From: Phocoena phocoena
Lineage: Eukaryota > Chordata > Mammalia > Artiodactyla > Phocoenidae
NCBI RefSeq assembly: GCF_963924675.1
Contig: NC_089232.1
Location: forward strand, 39,021,159-39,085,158
Direction of reading: 5' to 3'
DNA length: 64,000 nucleotides
The first letter of the stretch is position 1; every line of letters begins with the position of its first letter. Positions 46,700-59,870 of the stretch are shown here, one piece after another. A program made the position numbers and the translations under genes. The notes below the pieces were generated by a model, which saw only the letters and a program-made list of their open reading frames with translations, had not been told where the DNA came from and did not search any database.

Positions 46700-47683
46700 T
46701 TTCTGGAAACAGAAGAATAAAAGGGTGCTTTCATTGTTGTTCTTTGGATCCGCTTCATCAGATATGCTCTGCTTGCTTTGGTGGTGTGGACTCACACGGG
46801 TTAATTTCTCTCCGCAAACGTGGTAGGGGCTGAGGTGGCTAGAGGGGAGACTGAGCTGGGGCACGTGGGACTCGGCCCACCTCCCCTCACCCCAAAACTA
46901 TCAGAATTCAGACGACAGAGGAATTGGAGCAGCTGGAGCCGAGCCCAGCTCCCCATTCTTCCTTCTGCAGTGACATCATAGAATCATGGAACCGTTGAGT
47001 TAGAGGGATCAGAGCACCAGGCCAACCCCACCCATCACCTGAAGTCAGAAGAACCACGAAACTCCCCCCTGGGCGGCAGTCTATCTGTCCTCCCCTCTGC
47101 GAGGTCTGGAGTGGCTTTGGATAAGGATTTTCTTCCTACACTCGAAATACCATCTCTCCTTTCTTAACCTGAGCCTATGTTACTGTTTCTTTCACAGACC
47201 ATGAACAATCAGTCCACTTCCTTCTTATATAATTCCTCTCCACAGCCCGTGGTCAGTAATCGACTTACTTCATAATGGTGTTCTCTCCAGGCTAACTAAC
47301 CCACGTCCTTCAGATCCCACATCATCGGACGTAATTCCTGGACGTACAAAAAAGGTGGCAGCTCTGGAGGCCAGAGCTGAAGAAGCAGGAGTAGAATAAG
47401 AAGATCAGAGTAAAGATGACCCCCCGCCTGACCTAACTTCAGGTGAGTAAGTGATGCCCATGACAAGGACGGGGAGAGTAGTGCTAGGATTTTCTGAGAA
47501 CAGGAGGATATAAGGAGTATGGCAGCTGCTGCCAACCATGTCTGAAAAAGTCTGAAGGTGAGCCCTGGGGGTTTTTGGGCTGCCGTGACACTGGCTCTTC
47601 TCTAGAGGGGCAGGGACATTGATTTCTTTATCTTTGAATTCTCCACCAAGTCTGAACCTGCAAATTCCATAAATGTTGAATGA

Positions 47684-47733
<50 letters not shown>

Positions 47734-47964
47734 TTTGTTGGAGGGCTCAGGCCAAAGCTGATTTTGCAGAATATGTGAACATATGAATGTGAATTTTTGC
47801 AGAATTTTTGGAGGCTTCCTCCAGCTAAAGCTCCCAGATGAAGACTCAGAGCCTGTCTCACCCTCCTTACACTACGCTGCTGCCAGACCGAGATTTTAAG
47901 AGCCCCAATCTTCTCATGTCTCATGTATTCTAGTAACGCACAATGGTAATATTTTATATCTACC
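46700..47964. other. upstream flank of C2orf74, with (TG)22
   Basis: Moderately GC-rich sequence (46740-47100) that could include a non-coding first exon or promoter of C2orf74, but I cannot define one. A (TG)22 microsatellite lies at 47685-47728. Open frames here show no recognisable family. Confidence 0.5.
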
Positions 47965-48085
47965 TACTGGTGGTTACACAGGTCCAAATATACATAAAAA
48001 CCCATTGGACTGTGTGCTTAAGATTAGTGCACTTCATGTGCACTATGGTGTGGATATTATACCTGAATAAAAAGGTATAATTTTT
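47965..48085 (+). repeat. L1 3' end scrap
   Basis: 'ctggtggttacacaggtcca' through 'gaataaaaagg' matches the tip of old L1 3' UTRs. Confidence 0.5.
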
Positions 48086-48544
48086 CATCCCCGTGCCTAA
48101 ATTTGAGTGTGTGTGGTGCAAAGAGTAATGCGGGACTAGAGTGCACTCTTGCTGGTTGGCTCTGTCTCCAAGATTGTTCGCTGCACATAACACATATTCT
48201 GAGACCAGGGACCTTTGGCAAGAATACAGTAGTAGCAAAAAGTAAGGGCTGGTAAGACTGCATCGTTAGGGCTTTCTTTCACTGAATGCGGCTTGCGAAC
48301 AGATATCCTAAATTGTTAGTTAACATAATTCTGAATATGTATAGTTAATATAATTAGAGTATAGTTAATACAAATTCTGAAAACTGGAAGGTTACCAAAC
48401 TTTGGTCTCTAAATCACATTTTAAATGCATTGGACTGTAAACTTTGTGATGCCATGGAATCTTACTCAGAGATAGGTCTACAGAACCTAACACAGTGTGC
48501 CTTACACACAGAAGGCATGTGCTCAAAGGTTATTGGTAGTGGAA

Positions 48545-50235
48545 CATTACTACCAATTCTACAGAAATAAAAAATATTCTAAGAGAGTATTATGAACAAT
48601 TGTATGCTAACAAACTGAATAACCTAGATGAAATGGAAAAATTCCTAGAAACAAAAAACCTACCAAGGCTGAATCATGAAGAAATAGAACATCTGAATAG
48701 AACTATAATAAGCAGGCTGAATCAACAAACAAACAACCTCCCAACAAAGAAAAGTCCTGGACCAGATGGTTTCACTGAGGAAAACTATCAAACATTTAAA
48801 GAAGAACAAACATCAATGTTTCTCAAACTAATCCAAAAAACTTGAAGAAAAAGGAATACTTCCTAACTCATTCTCTAAGGCCAGCATTACCTTGATACCA
48901 AAGCCAGGCAAAGATACCACAAAAAAGAAAAAAAAAAAAAGCCTAAAGACCAATATCTCTCATGAATATTGAAGCAAAAATCCCCAACAAAGTAATAGCA
49001 AACTGAATTTAGCAGCAGAATATTAAAAGGATTATACACCATGACCAAGTGGGACTTATTCTTAGAATGCAAAGATAGTTCAACATACAAAAATCAACAT
49101 AATACACCACATTAATACACTTCATTAATGGAATGAAGGGGAGGAAATGATCATCTCGATGAAGGAAAGGCATTCACCAAAATTTACCATCCTTTCATGA
49201 TAAAACACTCAACAAAGTAGGAATAGAAGGAAATGACCCCAACATAGTAAAGGCCATATATAGAAAACCCACAGCTAATATCATACCCAATGGTGAGAAA
49301 ATATTTGCAAATCATATATTTGATAACAGATTAGTATCCAGAATATATACAGAACTCCTATAACTCAACAACAACAAAATCCAATTCATATATGGGCAAA
49401 GGACTTGATTAGGTGTTTCTCCAAAGAAGATATACTAATGGTCAACAAGTACATGAAAAGATGCAACATCACTAATCATTAAGGAGCTAATCAAAATCAC
49501 AATGAGATATCACCTCACACCCCATTAAAAGGCTATTATTAAAAAACAAAACCAAGTGTTGGTAAGGATGTGGAGAAATTGGAACTCTTGTGCATTGCTG
49601 TTGCAAATGTAAAATGCTGCAGTCACCGTGGAAAACAGTATGTCAGTTCTTCAAAAAATTAAACACAGAATTCCATATGATCCAGCAATTCCACTTCTGA
49701 GTATATACACAAATGAAGTAAAAGCAGGGACCCTAACAGTACACCCATGTTCATAGCAGGATTATTCACAATACCCAAAAGGTAGAAACAACCAAAGTAT
49801 GCATTGACAGGTAAGTGGATAAACAAAATGTGGCATACACATACAATGGAACGCTGTACAGCCTTAAAAAGGAATGAAATTTTGGTACACTACATGTGGA
49901 TGAACAGGTGAAGGCATTATGCTAAGTGAAGTAAGCTAGATACAAAAGGACACATATTGCATGAGTCCACTTATATCACATTCCTAGAATAGTCAAATTC
50001 ATAGATACAGAAAATAGAGTAGTGGTTACGAGGTGCTGGGGCAAGGGGGAAATGGTGAGTTATTGTTTAATGGATATAGAGTTTCAGTTTGGAATGGTGA
50101 AAGAGTTCTGGAGATGGATGGTGGTGATGGTTACACAGCAATGTGAATGTACTTAATGCCACTGAACTGTACACTGAAAAATGGTTAAAATGGTAAATTT
50201 TGTGTTGCATATATTTTATCACAATTAAAAAAAGT
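48545..50235 (+). mobile_element. L1 LINE, decayed
   Basis: Begins in ORF2 reverse transcriptase ([18 protein letters not shown] near 48755), with internal deletion around 49280, and closes with the ORF2 C-terminal and 3' UTR text ending 'tttatcacaattaaaaaaag'. Confidence 0.8.
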
Positions 50236-52844
50236 TATTTGTGCAAAAAACGAAGGGTAACTCATCTGTAAAGTGGCCTGGTACAAGGCAGGAACGGGAG
50301 AAACAAGACACCCAGCACATAGAGATCTGTTTCAACCTCCATCCATTTGCTCAGTTTGTTTCCCCACTGTAATTGTCCTCCCCCTACCTCAACCTCAGCC
50401 CTTTACGTGTCCCCACCTCTAAATCCTCCAAGACTTGGTTCTTGGACCCGTCTTCCACGATGTCATCACCACCCACTGGCCTTCCTTCCTTCTTGATTTC
50501 GCTCAGTGACACACCATGTCACCTGCCTGCATCCCAAACCCTTGTCCCGTTCAGCTCCAGCCACAGACATGCCTCCCCCTCCTGCCTTCAGTCTCCTTTG
50601 GGGTGGTGGCCAGAGGATATGGACTCCTGGCAACAGATTCCACAGCAATTTGTGCTCCAGATGGGTCCAGGGTGCATGTAAATCCCCAGCCACCTCCCTA
50701 AGGCCTTGATCCATGTGATCTGGTGAGCTCCTCTGACAAAGTATGATCCCTGAATTGCAGGATCAAGATGAGAACATTCAGAGCACCCACAAGTCACAGC
50801 TGCCTGAACTTGGAAATCAGGAATGAGCACAGGACCCAGGCCTGGCTGATCAGAACAGTCTACAGTTCAAGGGTCAACATGTGACCTAACCAGCTCGGTT
50901 AGTCTCAATGTCAAGACATTTGCAGAAACTATCGGCACAGAACAGAATAGGGCTGAGAGAGGTGTATGGAGAGAGACAAATTGTACATGACTCTGCTTGG
51001 TCTAATCATGCTTGAAGCCTTGATTTTCAGTGTGGACTGGAAGTGGGGCTTTCAGTTATATGAGCCAATGCTAATATAACATTTTGGCTTAAGCTGGTTT
51101 GAGTGGTGTTTATGTCTCTTGCAATCCAAGATTCATGACCAAAATACAATGTAACCAGCATCACACTGCCTCCCTTTCTGAGCCCTCGATTCCTAACCTG
51201 AGATTCCTTGATTCCTCACACAAGAGCCACTGAGCCCATCAGCCATGTCCTGACTTTGCTAAACATCAGATATGTTCCCTCTAGCCTCCAAGGACAAGTG
51301 GAATAAAATGAGTACCTTTTCTCTTTCATCAGATTAGTGCAGCCTTTTTCCCTGCCCCAGCTAGTGGGGCTGCTTGGAGGTCTTATTTTAGATTTTGGAA
51401 AGCTAAGTGGAAGTTACTGAAACTCATCAACATCGAGCTATGATATTTAACAGGGCACTTGGATTGACACAGTTTTTTCCTTCTACCTTAATGGCCAAAA
51501 CCTGTCACTTCTTACTAGAGGAAGGAAGAAAAAAATGATATTAAACATCAAGGTAAATGGCTAGTATGTCAGTACATATAATGTCCACACAAGAGAAACG
51601 TTCTGTTGAGAAACCTTCATTATTTATGCTTCACGGTTAACCTTTTCACACAGAAACTGTTGAAAACTTCAGAAAGTCACTGCAGCTTGATAAGGTTTTT
51701 AGGCAATCCATTCATCACCCCGTTGTTTCTCACGGAACAAGTAACACTGAGCTAGACAACAGGAAACGCTGCCCTTGGCAGAGGTGATGACACCAAGACA
51801 ACACTTCTCTCATTAAGGAGACAGGCACCAATTCCAAAATGCCAGTTAAGCAGAAGAGCCTACAAATTCACTGCAAAAGATTTAGCAACACTTTATAGCT
51901 AATATCTATCCATCTGGAATTGAAATGTCTTTGAGGGAGAGTATGTCAGAAGCAGTGTACTGTTAATATTACATTATAACCACTAAAATTGCGTAAATAC
52001 ATTCCCGGCTTCAACCACGATAGCCACAACACCCGTGCATACACCCATCCTAGGCCACATTTTACAAGTTCCTCTGTCTTGCAGGCTTCGTGAGGATGGA
52101 AGAATACAGAGTTGAGGATTCAGCCACCACTGAGCCATCATCCCTGTGGGTCCTACTCTACCCTTCTGGTTTGTGAAGCGTATAGCTCGGCTGCAGGCAG
52201 AGGAAAATGTTCTTGCCTCGTATTTGAGCATCTTCTGCCTTGCCCCATGCTACACGGTCAGTGAGGATCAAATTCCACCGACTTTGAAAACCAGATCGGT
52301 TTTGATTCTACACTCCTGAGATGTCTGAGAAGAGTGTTAAAGCTGACCTGATTCATCGGTTCCTGGGAGCCTTCCTGACCTCAGGAATCCAACCCAGGGA
52401 AGAGGCAATACGACATTCTTTCCTACCCCAGGGTTTGTATAAGCTGCTTTTGCACTTAAATTGTTCTCAAGCCCCTTTCCCATTTCCCAACCCTGCAAAA
52501 ACCCAGCACCTGTAACAAGCAGTGAGAGCCATAACCAAGGGGCACATGGGAGACTTCCTTTGGTGTTTTAGTTTGGGAGCTCGAGGCTTAGAGGTTGATG
52601 GCAGTGGTTTTGTTTTGTTTTCTACTTTTCTATTCATTTTGTTCAATCTGTAAGCATTTTGCTTTTATTTCCTTCTAAACATAATTTTCTCTAATTCATT
52701 TGTACTGTTATGATTTTTTATATCTTATTTTAATGTCTTAGTTTTTATCAACCCTTTGATCTTGACATTTCTGAAAAGGATATTAAGGAATTATCTAGGG
52801 CAGAGCTTCACTAACTCGCTGTGGTGAAGGAGCAGGTTTGTTTG
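50236..52844. other. intergenic, one ancient repeat
   Basis: 50700-51150 ('ggcttaagctggtttgagtg') resembles an old MER-class repeat; the rest shows no gene or family that I can support. The frames at 50373-50714 lack recognisable motifs. Confidence 0.45.
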
Positions 52845-53048
52845 TTTGTTTTTTGCGGTACGCGGGCCTCTCACTATTGTGGCCTCTCCTGTTGCGGACC
52901 ACAGGCTCCGGACGCGCAGGCTCAGCAGCCATGGCTCACGGGCCCAGCCGCTCCGCGGCATGTGGGATCCTCCCGGACCGGGGCACGAACCCACGTCTCC
53001 TGCATCGGCAGGCAGACTCTCAACCACTGTGCCACCAGGGAAGCCCCC
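52845..53048 (-). mobile_element. CHR-type SINE, reverse
   Basis: A reverse full body: 'gcggtacgcgggcctctcac' through 'accagggaagcccc'. Confidence 0.93.
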
Positions 53049-53411
53049 AGATTTTTATTTTTAATCTCAGTCCACTGAGGACCAATATTTTAGTAAAACA
53101 AAACTAAAGCAATGATACACTTGGATATCACAGCAATGTAAAATAGTTAAAGTTTCTAGGTATTTACTCTCAATTTCTGCATTTAGTTTCAGACCAGTGA
53201 CAATTAGGGACCAGCACCAGTTCACATTCAGAGTAGCACTGGTTACCAATTCCCTCATTTATTTGTTTTAAATGGCATTTTTCATTGTAGAAAATTTGGA
53301 AAATGAAGAAAAAAGAAAACAAAATCTCTCATGATTCCACCACCTAGAGAGAAAAACTGTTGAAATATACTGATATTTTATACTGTATATACTGATATAT
53401 GTACATACATA

Positions 53412-53438
53412 TGTGTGTGTGTGTGTGTGTGTGTGTGT
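53412..53438. repeat. (TG)n microsatellite
   Basis: About 13 TG units with an interrupted flank of 'atatgtacatacat'. Confidence 0.9.
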
Positions 53439-53439
53439 A

Positions 53440-54480
53440 TAGACATATATACAGTGGTTGCACAGCCATCATCACAATCTAAATTTAAAGCATTTTTATC
53501 ACCTCTACAAGAAACCCTCTACCATTAGCAGTCACTCCCTACTCCCCACTCCCTAGTCCCTGGGAACCACTAATCTAATTTCTGCCTCTATAGATGTGCC
53601 TTTTCTTGACATTTCGTATAAATGGAATCATACAATGTGTGTTTTTTTGTGTTTAGCTACTCTCAACTTAGCATAATGTTTTTTCGTTTTCTTGGTTTTT
53701 TTTAACATCTTTATTGGAGTATAATTGCTTTACAACGGTGTGTTAGTTTCTGCTTTATAACAAAGTGAATCAGTTATACATATACATATGTCCCCATATC
53801 TCTTCCCTCTTGCGTCTCCCTCCCTCCCACCCTCCCTATCCCACCCCTCTAGGTGGTCACAAAGCACCGAGCTGATCTCCCTGTGCTATGCGGCTGCTTC
53901 CCACTAGCTATCTATTTTATATTTGGTAGTGTATATATGTCCATGCCACTCTCTTACTTTCTCCCAGCTTACCCTTCCGTCTCCCTGTATCCTCAAGTCC
54001 TTTCTCTAGTAGGTCTGCGTCTTTATTCCCGTCTTGCCCCTAGGTTCTTCATGACCACTTTTTTTTTTTTTTTAGATTCCATATATATAGCATAATGGTT
54101 TTAAGATTCATCCATGTTGTGGCATGTAACAGTATTTCCTTCCTTTTTATTGCTGAATAACATTATATTCTATGAATATATCAAATTTTGTTTATCCATT
54201 CATCAGTTGATGGATATTTGCATTGTTTCCACTCTGGCTATTATGAATAATGCTGCTATGAACATTCATGTATAAGTTTTTGCATAGACATATGTTTTCA
54301 TTTCTCTTGGGTAAATACCTAGGTGTGAAATTGCTGAGTCATATGGTAACTCTGTGTTTAGCATTTTGAGAAAACACATATCTATTTTATAATTTAAAAA
54401 ATTGGAACCAGTGTATATACACTTTGTTAAACTTGATATCATTTTTATTATGAACATTTTGCAATGTCTTTCAATAATCT
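53440..54480 (-). mobile_element. old L1, reverse
   Basis: 'tagcagtcactccctactcc', 'ccattcatcagttgatggat' and 'tgctgctatgaacattcatg' are reverse-complement L1 3' sequence. It is split by a younger L1 at 53684-54087. Confidence 0.8.
53684..54087 (-). mobile_element. younger L1 3' piece, reverse
   Basis: 'aacatctttattggagtata' through 'gctatctattttatatttgg' is the reverse 3' end of the young L1 type. The target repeat 'tagcataatgKttt' lies at 53669 and 54088. Confidence 0.85.
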
Positions 54481-55372
54481 TCAAAAAGATGACTTTTAAT
54501 ACTTATACATTTTTCCTTTTTATATAAGCATTGCAATTATTTTCTTATTGTTGGACAACCTACTGCTTTTATACATAGCATTGATGGGCATATTTGTACA
54601 TAAATATGTGAGCACAACTCTACTATTAAATTTTTACTTTTATTAAATATTAATCTTTTCATTTATTTTCAAAAGCTTATTGGCTTTTGGCTCTTTTATT
54701 TTAAATCTCATCCATTTTGTGTCATTGCTTTTTGGCTCCAAATATCTCACATATTGATTCATTATTTTTAACTTCTATTTATTCCTCCCCCCACTTTTTT
54801 TTTTTAACCTTAGTTCTAGTTTCTTAGATTTAGTCTCCTCTCAACCTTTGTTCAGGCAAAAGTAATATTCTGCTTTAGGTTTAGAAACTGTTAAAAAACA
54901 CTTTGATTTCATTATAATTTGTCTCATTAACTTATACAAAGGGGGATAACAAAAGGGGATAATAAATCACCATCATCTGAAGAACCCAACACTTATTCTT
55001 GCTTTTTTTTTTTTTTGCTTTGGGGAAGAAAAAAATTAGAAAAAAAACATGCATCGATGATGTGACTTGAATTTTAAGAAACATATTTCATAAATAAGCA
55101 CTATTTCCCATAAATGCACTCTTTCTGATTCGAAGCAATTTTTTTTTTTGGCAAAATATTTAATGTCTGTAAGTGTGCCTCACCCTCCTATTCCTGTTAT
55201 GATTCGATAGCCTCTCCAAACTGGCTGTACCAGAGAAAACATGGGCACATTTTCCCAGCAGGATTCGAAAACCATTAAAGCCCTGGTCCTCTTGACTCAG
55301 AAATGACTACAGGTGAGGTCCTTCCACAGCATGCCTCAGGTGTCTCTGCTCAAGGAAAAAAGCCCCCCATTT
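54481..55372. other. intergenic AT-rich, nothing recognised
   Basis: About 890 bp of AT-rich DNA with T-runs at 55008 and 55139. The last ~100 bp may be 3' UTR of the adjoining pseudogene. Confidence 0.5.
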
Positions 55373-55546
55373 CTACAAGACTCCCGAGGTCTTCTGTTCT
55401 TCTGCAGCTTGGCACTGGGAGCTGGGCGGCTGGAAATAGTGGTAGGCTCAGGCACTGCAGAGGTAGTCCCCATACACAGTGAGAAGCATCATGGAGGAGG
55501 AGAAGGTCTTGTAGCCAATGTTAGCCAGTTTCTTGGCAGTTGGCAT
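55373..55546 (-). pseudogene. COX14 processed pseudogene
   Basis: COX14 is a 57-residue mitochondrial inner-membrane assembly factor for cytochrome c oxidase. The minus-strand frame from ATG 55546 to TAG 55373-55375 is exactly 57 codons: [20 protein letters not shown], then [12 protein letters not shown], an in-frame TGA, then AYHYFQPPSSQCQAAEEQ and KTSGVL. There is no intron and no promoter, and about 75 bp of 5' UTR-like sequence precedes the ATG, fitting a retrocopy. No clear A-tail remains, so it is old. The stop at codon 33, in or just after the membrane segment, makes it non-functional. Confidence 0.85.
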
Positions 55547-55949
55547 GTTGTCCCCCTCTAGGATTCGGCTCCCAATGCGAGCTAGGGCCCCGCGGGCCAG
55601 ACGTAGCATAACCCCCCGCAGCAAGGCTGGAGCCTGCAGTGGCTGCCCAGAGCAATTTTATTAAGTCTAGAAGTTAGTCTCTCTTGTAGATGTCAAAGTC
55701 TTTCTTGATCACGAGCCTTTATTACACTATTTGAATTAAAAGAAACCCCAGATTCACAAATCTGCCATTTGAGCAATTTAGTTTTTTAGAAACTTGCTTA
55801 AACTTCATTAATCAAACACTTTCAACTTTTCTGTTGCCTTTTCAATCTCAAGGTAAAAATGATCATAGTACATCACTGATTACCTAATACTTCCTCTCTG
55901 TGTAAGATTTTGGTTACTGCTGGGTAAAAAAGGAAAAAGAAAACAACTT

Positions 55950-56380
55950 TGTTTTAGTCGACTTTATTTTTTAGAACATTTTAAAATTTACAGAAAACTT
56001 GAGAAGATAGTACAGAGAGTTCTCATGTACCTCATACCCAGTTTCCCCTATTATTAACATATTACATTAGTGCGGTACATTTGTTATAATTAATGAACCA
56101 ACATCAACACATTATTAATAACTATAGTCCATAGTTGTTTCAGATTTCCTTAGTTTTTGTCTAATGTCTTTTTCTGGTCCAGGATGCTACGTTATAATTA
56201 GTTGTCATGTCTCCTTAGACTCCTCTCTGCTATTAAAGTTTCTCAGACCTTCCTTGTTTCTGACAACCTTGACTGTTTTGAGGGCAACAGGTCAGATACA
56301 TTGTAGCATGACCCGCTACTGGAATTTGAACATATATTTTTTTAATTCCAAATTTTCTCTGAAGAAGAGAAAATTAAAAA
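55950..56380 (-). mobile_element. old L1-like sequence, reverse
   Basis: 'gagaagatagtacagagagt' and 'atagtccatagttgtttcag' are typical of a reverse old L1 3' region; the family call is tentative. Confidence 0.5.
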
Positions 56381-56385
56381 TTCTT

Positions 56386-56700
56386 TTTAATTTTATTTTT
56401 GGATGCATTGGGTCTTCGTTGCTGTGTGCAGGCTTTCTCTAGTTGCAGCGAGTGGGGGCTACTCTTCATTGCAGTGCGTGGGCTTCTCATTGCGGTGGCT
56501 TATCTTGTTGCTGAGCATGGGCTCTAGGTGCTCAGGCTTCAGTAGTTGTGGCTCGCAGGCTCTGGAGCACAGGCTCAGTGGTTGTGGCACATGGGCTTAG
56601 TTGCTCCTCAGCATGTGGGATTTTCCTGGACCAGGGATCAAACCCGTGTCCCCTGCATTGGGAGGTGGATTCTTAACTACTGCACCACCAGGGAATCCCG
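56386..56700 (-). mobile_element. CHR-type SINE, reverse (pair, left)
   Basis: A reverse long form: 'cattgggtcttcgttgctgt' through 'caccaccagggaatccc'. Confidence 0.92.
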
Positions 56701-56711
56701 ACACATTCCTT

Positions 56712-57041
56712 TTTTAAAAATTTATTTATTTACTTTTGGCTGCATTGGGTCTTCGTTGCTGCATGTGGGCTTTTTCTAGTTGTGGTGAGCGGGGCCTACT
56801 CTTCATTGCGGTGTGTGGGCTTCTCATTGCGGTGGCTTCTCTTGTTGCAGAGCACGGGCTCTAGGCACGTGGGCTTCAGTAATTGTGGCTCGCGGGCTCT
56901 AGAGCGCAGGATCAGTAGTTGTGGCGCACAGGCTTAGCTGCTCCACAGCATGTGGGATCTTCCCGGGCCAGGGATCAAACCCGTGTCTCCTGCACTGGTA
57001 GGTGGATTCTTAACGACTGTGCCACCAGGGAAGCCCCCAAG
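56712..57041 (-). mobile_element. CHR-type SINE, reverse (pair, right)
   Basis: A second reverse long form starting 11 bp after the first. The target repeat is roughly 'gacac.tt.t'. Confidence 0.92.
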
Positions 57042-57227
57042 ACACTTATTCTTAATCCCACATCTTCTATCCTTCTATTGTTGATTTACTCAAACATTTA
57101 AAATTGTCTTCTTCCTCTTTGTCTACATTTATATTTTTCCTTTATTTACATAGAAGTTGGGTAAACAGCATAGCCAGGCTATAGGCATAGTTTTAAGAAA
57201 ACAGCCCACTCTATGGCAGGGGGTTAG

Positions 57228-57384
57228 CGGCACCCCCATCCTGCACATCCTAATGCATTCTCTACACCTGATCATTCTACTTCTAGCCTTAGCACCTAAT
57301 CACCCAAAGGCCTCACTTCCTAATAACCCTGGGGGTTAGAATTTCAACATGAATTCTGGTGGGACACAAACATTCAGACCATAG
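57228..57384 (+). repeat. MaLR/MLT-like LTR remnant
   Basis: 'acccaaaggcctcacttcct', then 'gttagaatttcaacatgaat' and 'cattcagaccatagca' resemble the 3' part of an ancient mammalian LTR (MLT/MST type). No internal retroviral genes are present. Confidence 0.6.
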
Positions 57385-58588
57385 CATCAGCCAACACCAA
57401 GTGGAACAGATCCCAACCACCCAGTTGATCTAAGACAACCGATGGAATTATAAGAGGTAAAAATATCCCAAACCCCATTTCCTAACATATCAAAATTACA
57501 GGCTTTATTCCACATCTGAGTAGACCTCAAACCCCTTTCAAGATTTGTCTTGGGAGCAAGGGCATAGGGGTCTCTTGACACTCAGGGAAGATAAAATGTC
57601 TGATGTTCAGCACGGGTGGGGAAGGTGGACCTTATTAAAAGTAATCAAAATTCAAAGAAACTATTTGAAAAGAGGATTCTGATCAAATACATTTGAAAAG
57701 AGGTCTAATAAATATTTGAAAAGAAAGGGAGTCACGGTGTTTCTCAAGAAAAACAAAGGAAAGTATGCCATTGAAGATTTGTAAAGGGATCATGATGTTT
57801 GTTCGAGGGGGAAATACACTAAGACTAATTTTTGTTCAAGTTTTAATTAACTATGTGACAAGAGAAGTTGCTGGGAGTTTGGGGTTTTTTGTTTGTTTTT
57901 GGCAAATGGATTAGGCTAATTTCCCCATCTTTATAATTTATCACTTTCACACTGGTTATTTCTACTTGGTGGAACCAACTGTGAAATTATCTTGTGCTTT
58001 TTTCTCACTCTATCTGGCTCTGTCCTTAGTGTCCCTTTTGCTATGGGCCCCTTCAAGTTCATTGTATCACTGTCAGTAGCGGAGAGGGTTGTTTAGAAGA
58101 CTGAGACCTGTTTGCTCTCTAGGGCACACATACTCTAAAGATGTCTACAATTGGGTATTGGCACTTTGACCAAGACAAGTCCTGTCTTGGGAGGAATCAT
58201 TTATCACAAAGAATGAAAAGATTTCGTAGTCAGTATTGTTCTACTCCAGCTAATTTTATTTATTATCAAGGACAAATGGGACAAATTCAATCAGTACTTG
58301 CAGGGTATCAAAAGCGAGAGTGGGTGAGACATATAATATTTCCTATAAGTAACATATCTATAACAATTTGACATTTGAATATGCTGCTTTTGTAGAATAT
58401 TTGAGCCTTCAATGTTTAGGACTTTTAGAAAACATTCAAAGCAAAAATGTCAGTTTTCCCAATAATTGTTCCATATGTCAGATTTCATGATTGTTGGAAA
58501 AAGAGCAAAAGGCTGGGAAATAGATGCCTGCATGACAAAAATGAGATGGATCCATCTGGAAACAGGATTCTACTAGATAACCAACTTA
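57385..58588. other. intergenic, nothing recognised
   Basis: About 1.2 kb, AT-rich. The open frame 58141-58371 has no recognisable family motif. No repeat was assigned. Confidence 0.45.
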
Positions 58589-58849
58589 AAAAAAATTTTT
58601 TTTTATAATTATTACTTTTTAAATTATTTATTTATTTATTTGGCTGCACTGGGTCCTAGTTGCGGCACATGGGATCTTCGTTGCTGTGTGCGGGATCTTC
58701 CTTGCAGTATGCGGATCTTTAGTTGCGGCACGCAGGATCTTTTAGTTGAGGCGTGAGTGTAGGATCTAGTTCCCTGACCAGGGATCGAACCCGGGCCCCC
58801 TGCATTGGGAGCGTGGAGTCTTAGCCACTGGACCACCAGGGAAGTCCCA
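58589..58849 (-). mobile_element. CHR-type SINE, reverse
   Basis: Reverse copy with the perfect 13-bp duplication 'agataaccaactt' at 58576 and 58850. Confidence 0.94.
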
Positions 58850-58929
58850 AGATAACCAACTTTTAGATAATAATATATTCATACAACTCAAAACATTTTA
58901 AATATAGAAAGGTTATTTCCCATCATAAG

Positions 58930-59072
58930 AAAAAAAATTGTAACTATATGTGGTGATGGATGTTAACTAGAATTATTGCGATGATCATTTCTCAATATAT
59001 ACAAATATTGAATCATTATGTTGTACACCTGAACCTAATATAATGTTATGTCAACTATATCAATTTAAAAAA
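58930..59072 (+). mobile_element. L1 3' tip
   Basis: 'gtggtgatggatgttaacta' through 'tgtacacctgaacctaatat' ends in an A-run; same end type as 19380-19510 and 23515-23640. Confidence 0.75.
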
Positions 59073-59239
59073 CGAGACAGGTTACATGGGAAAAACGTCT
59101 CCCACACAGCCCTGACCCATTCTGTCCAGTTTCCACACCAGCATCCATCCCATCCCCACGAAACCACTGTTATTAGTTTCTGGTGTTTTCTTCCAGAATG
59201 TCTTTAGGCATATAAGCAATACAGATATATATTCTTATT

Positions 59240-59870
59240 TTGTCTTAAAAAATCTTTTTGTTGAAGCATAACATTGATACATATAGTAAGTTCTAGTAGC
59301 TACAAGAACATTTCCCCAACATCTTCCCCAAAACCCTCACACTCCCTTCTAGACAGTATCCCCAAAAGATAACCACTATTCTGACCTTTATCACTATAAA
59401 TTAGTTTTGTCTATTCTTGAGTTCCATATACATGAAATCATACAGTATATACTTTTCTGTGTATGGCTTCTTTCACTCGACATTACATCTGTGAGGTTCA
59501 TCCATGTTTCTGTGTATGGCAATCTCTTGTTCTTTTCTTCTTTGATATGTATTATTCCACTTTCTGATTATACCTCCATTTGTCTACCCATTCTACTGTT
59601 GATAAACAGGTTAGTTGTTTCCAGTCTGAGGCTGTTATGAATAGTGCTGCTATAAACATTTTTATACATATCTTTTAGTGGATATAGCACTCATTTCGGT
59701 TGCCTATATAGAATGGTTTAGATGGGTCATATATAGGCCTCAGAAGATACCATAAGACAGATTTCCAAAGTAGTTATAACAATTTATATCCCCCCTAGCA
59801 GTGTATAAGCTCTAGTTGCTCCATCCCCACAACAACCCTTTGGTATTGTCAGTCCTTTTAAACAATATGA
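59240..59870 (-). mobile_element. old L1, reverse
   Basis: 'atacatgaaatcatacagta', 'ggttcatccatgtttctgtg' and 'gaatagtgctgctataaaca' are reverse-complement L1 text. Confidence 0.75.

Noticed and set aside
57228..57384. Possible endogenous retrovirus
   Set aside because: Only an old LTR-like remnant is visible; no gag, pol or env reading frame was found near it.
58141..58371. A 76-codon open frame in an otherwise repeat-poor stretch
   Set aside because: No recognised homology, splice sites or promoter; its length is within chance for AT-rich DNA.
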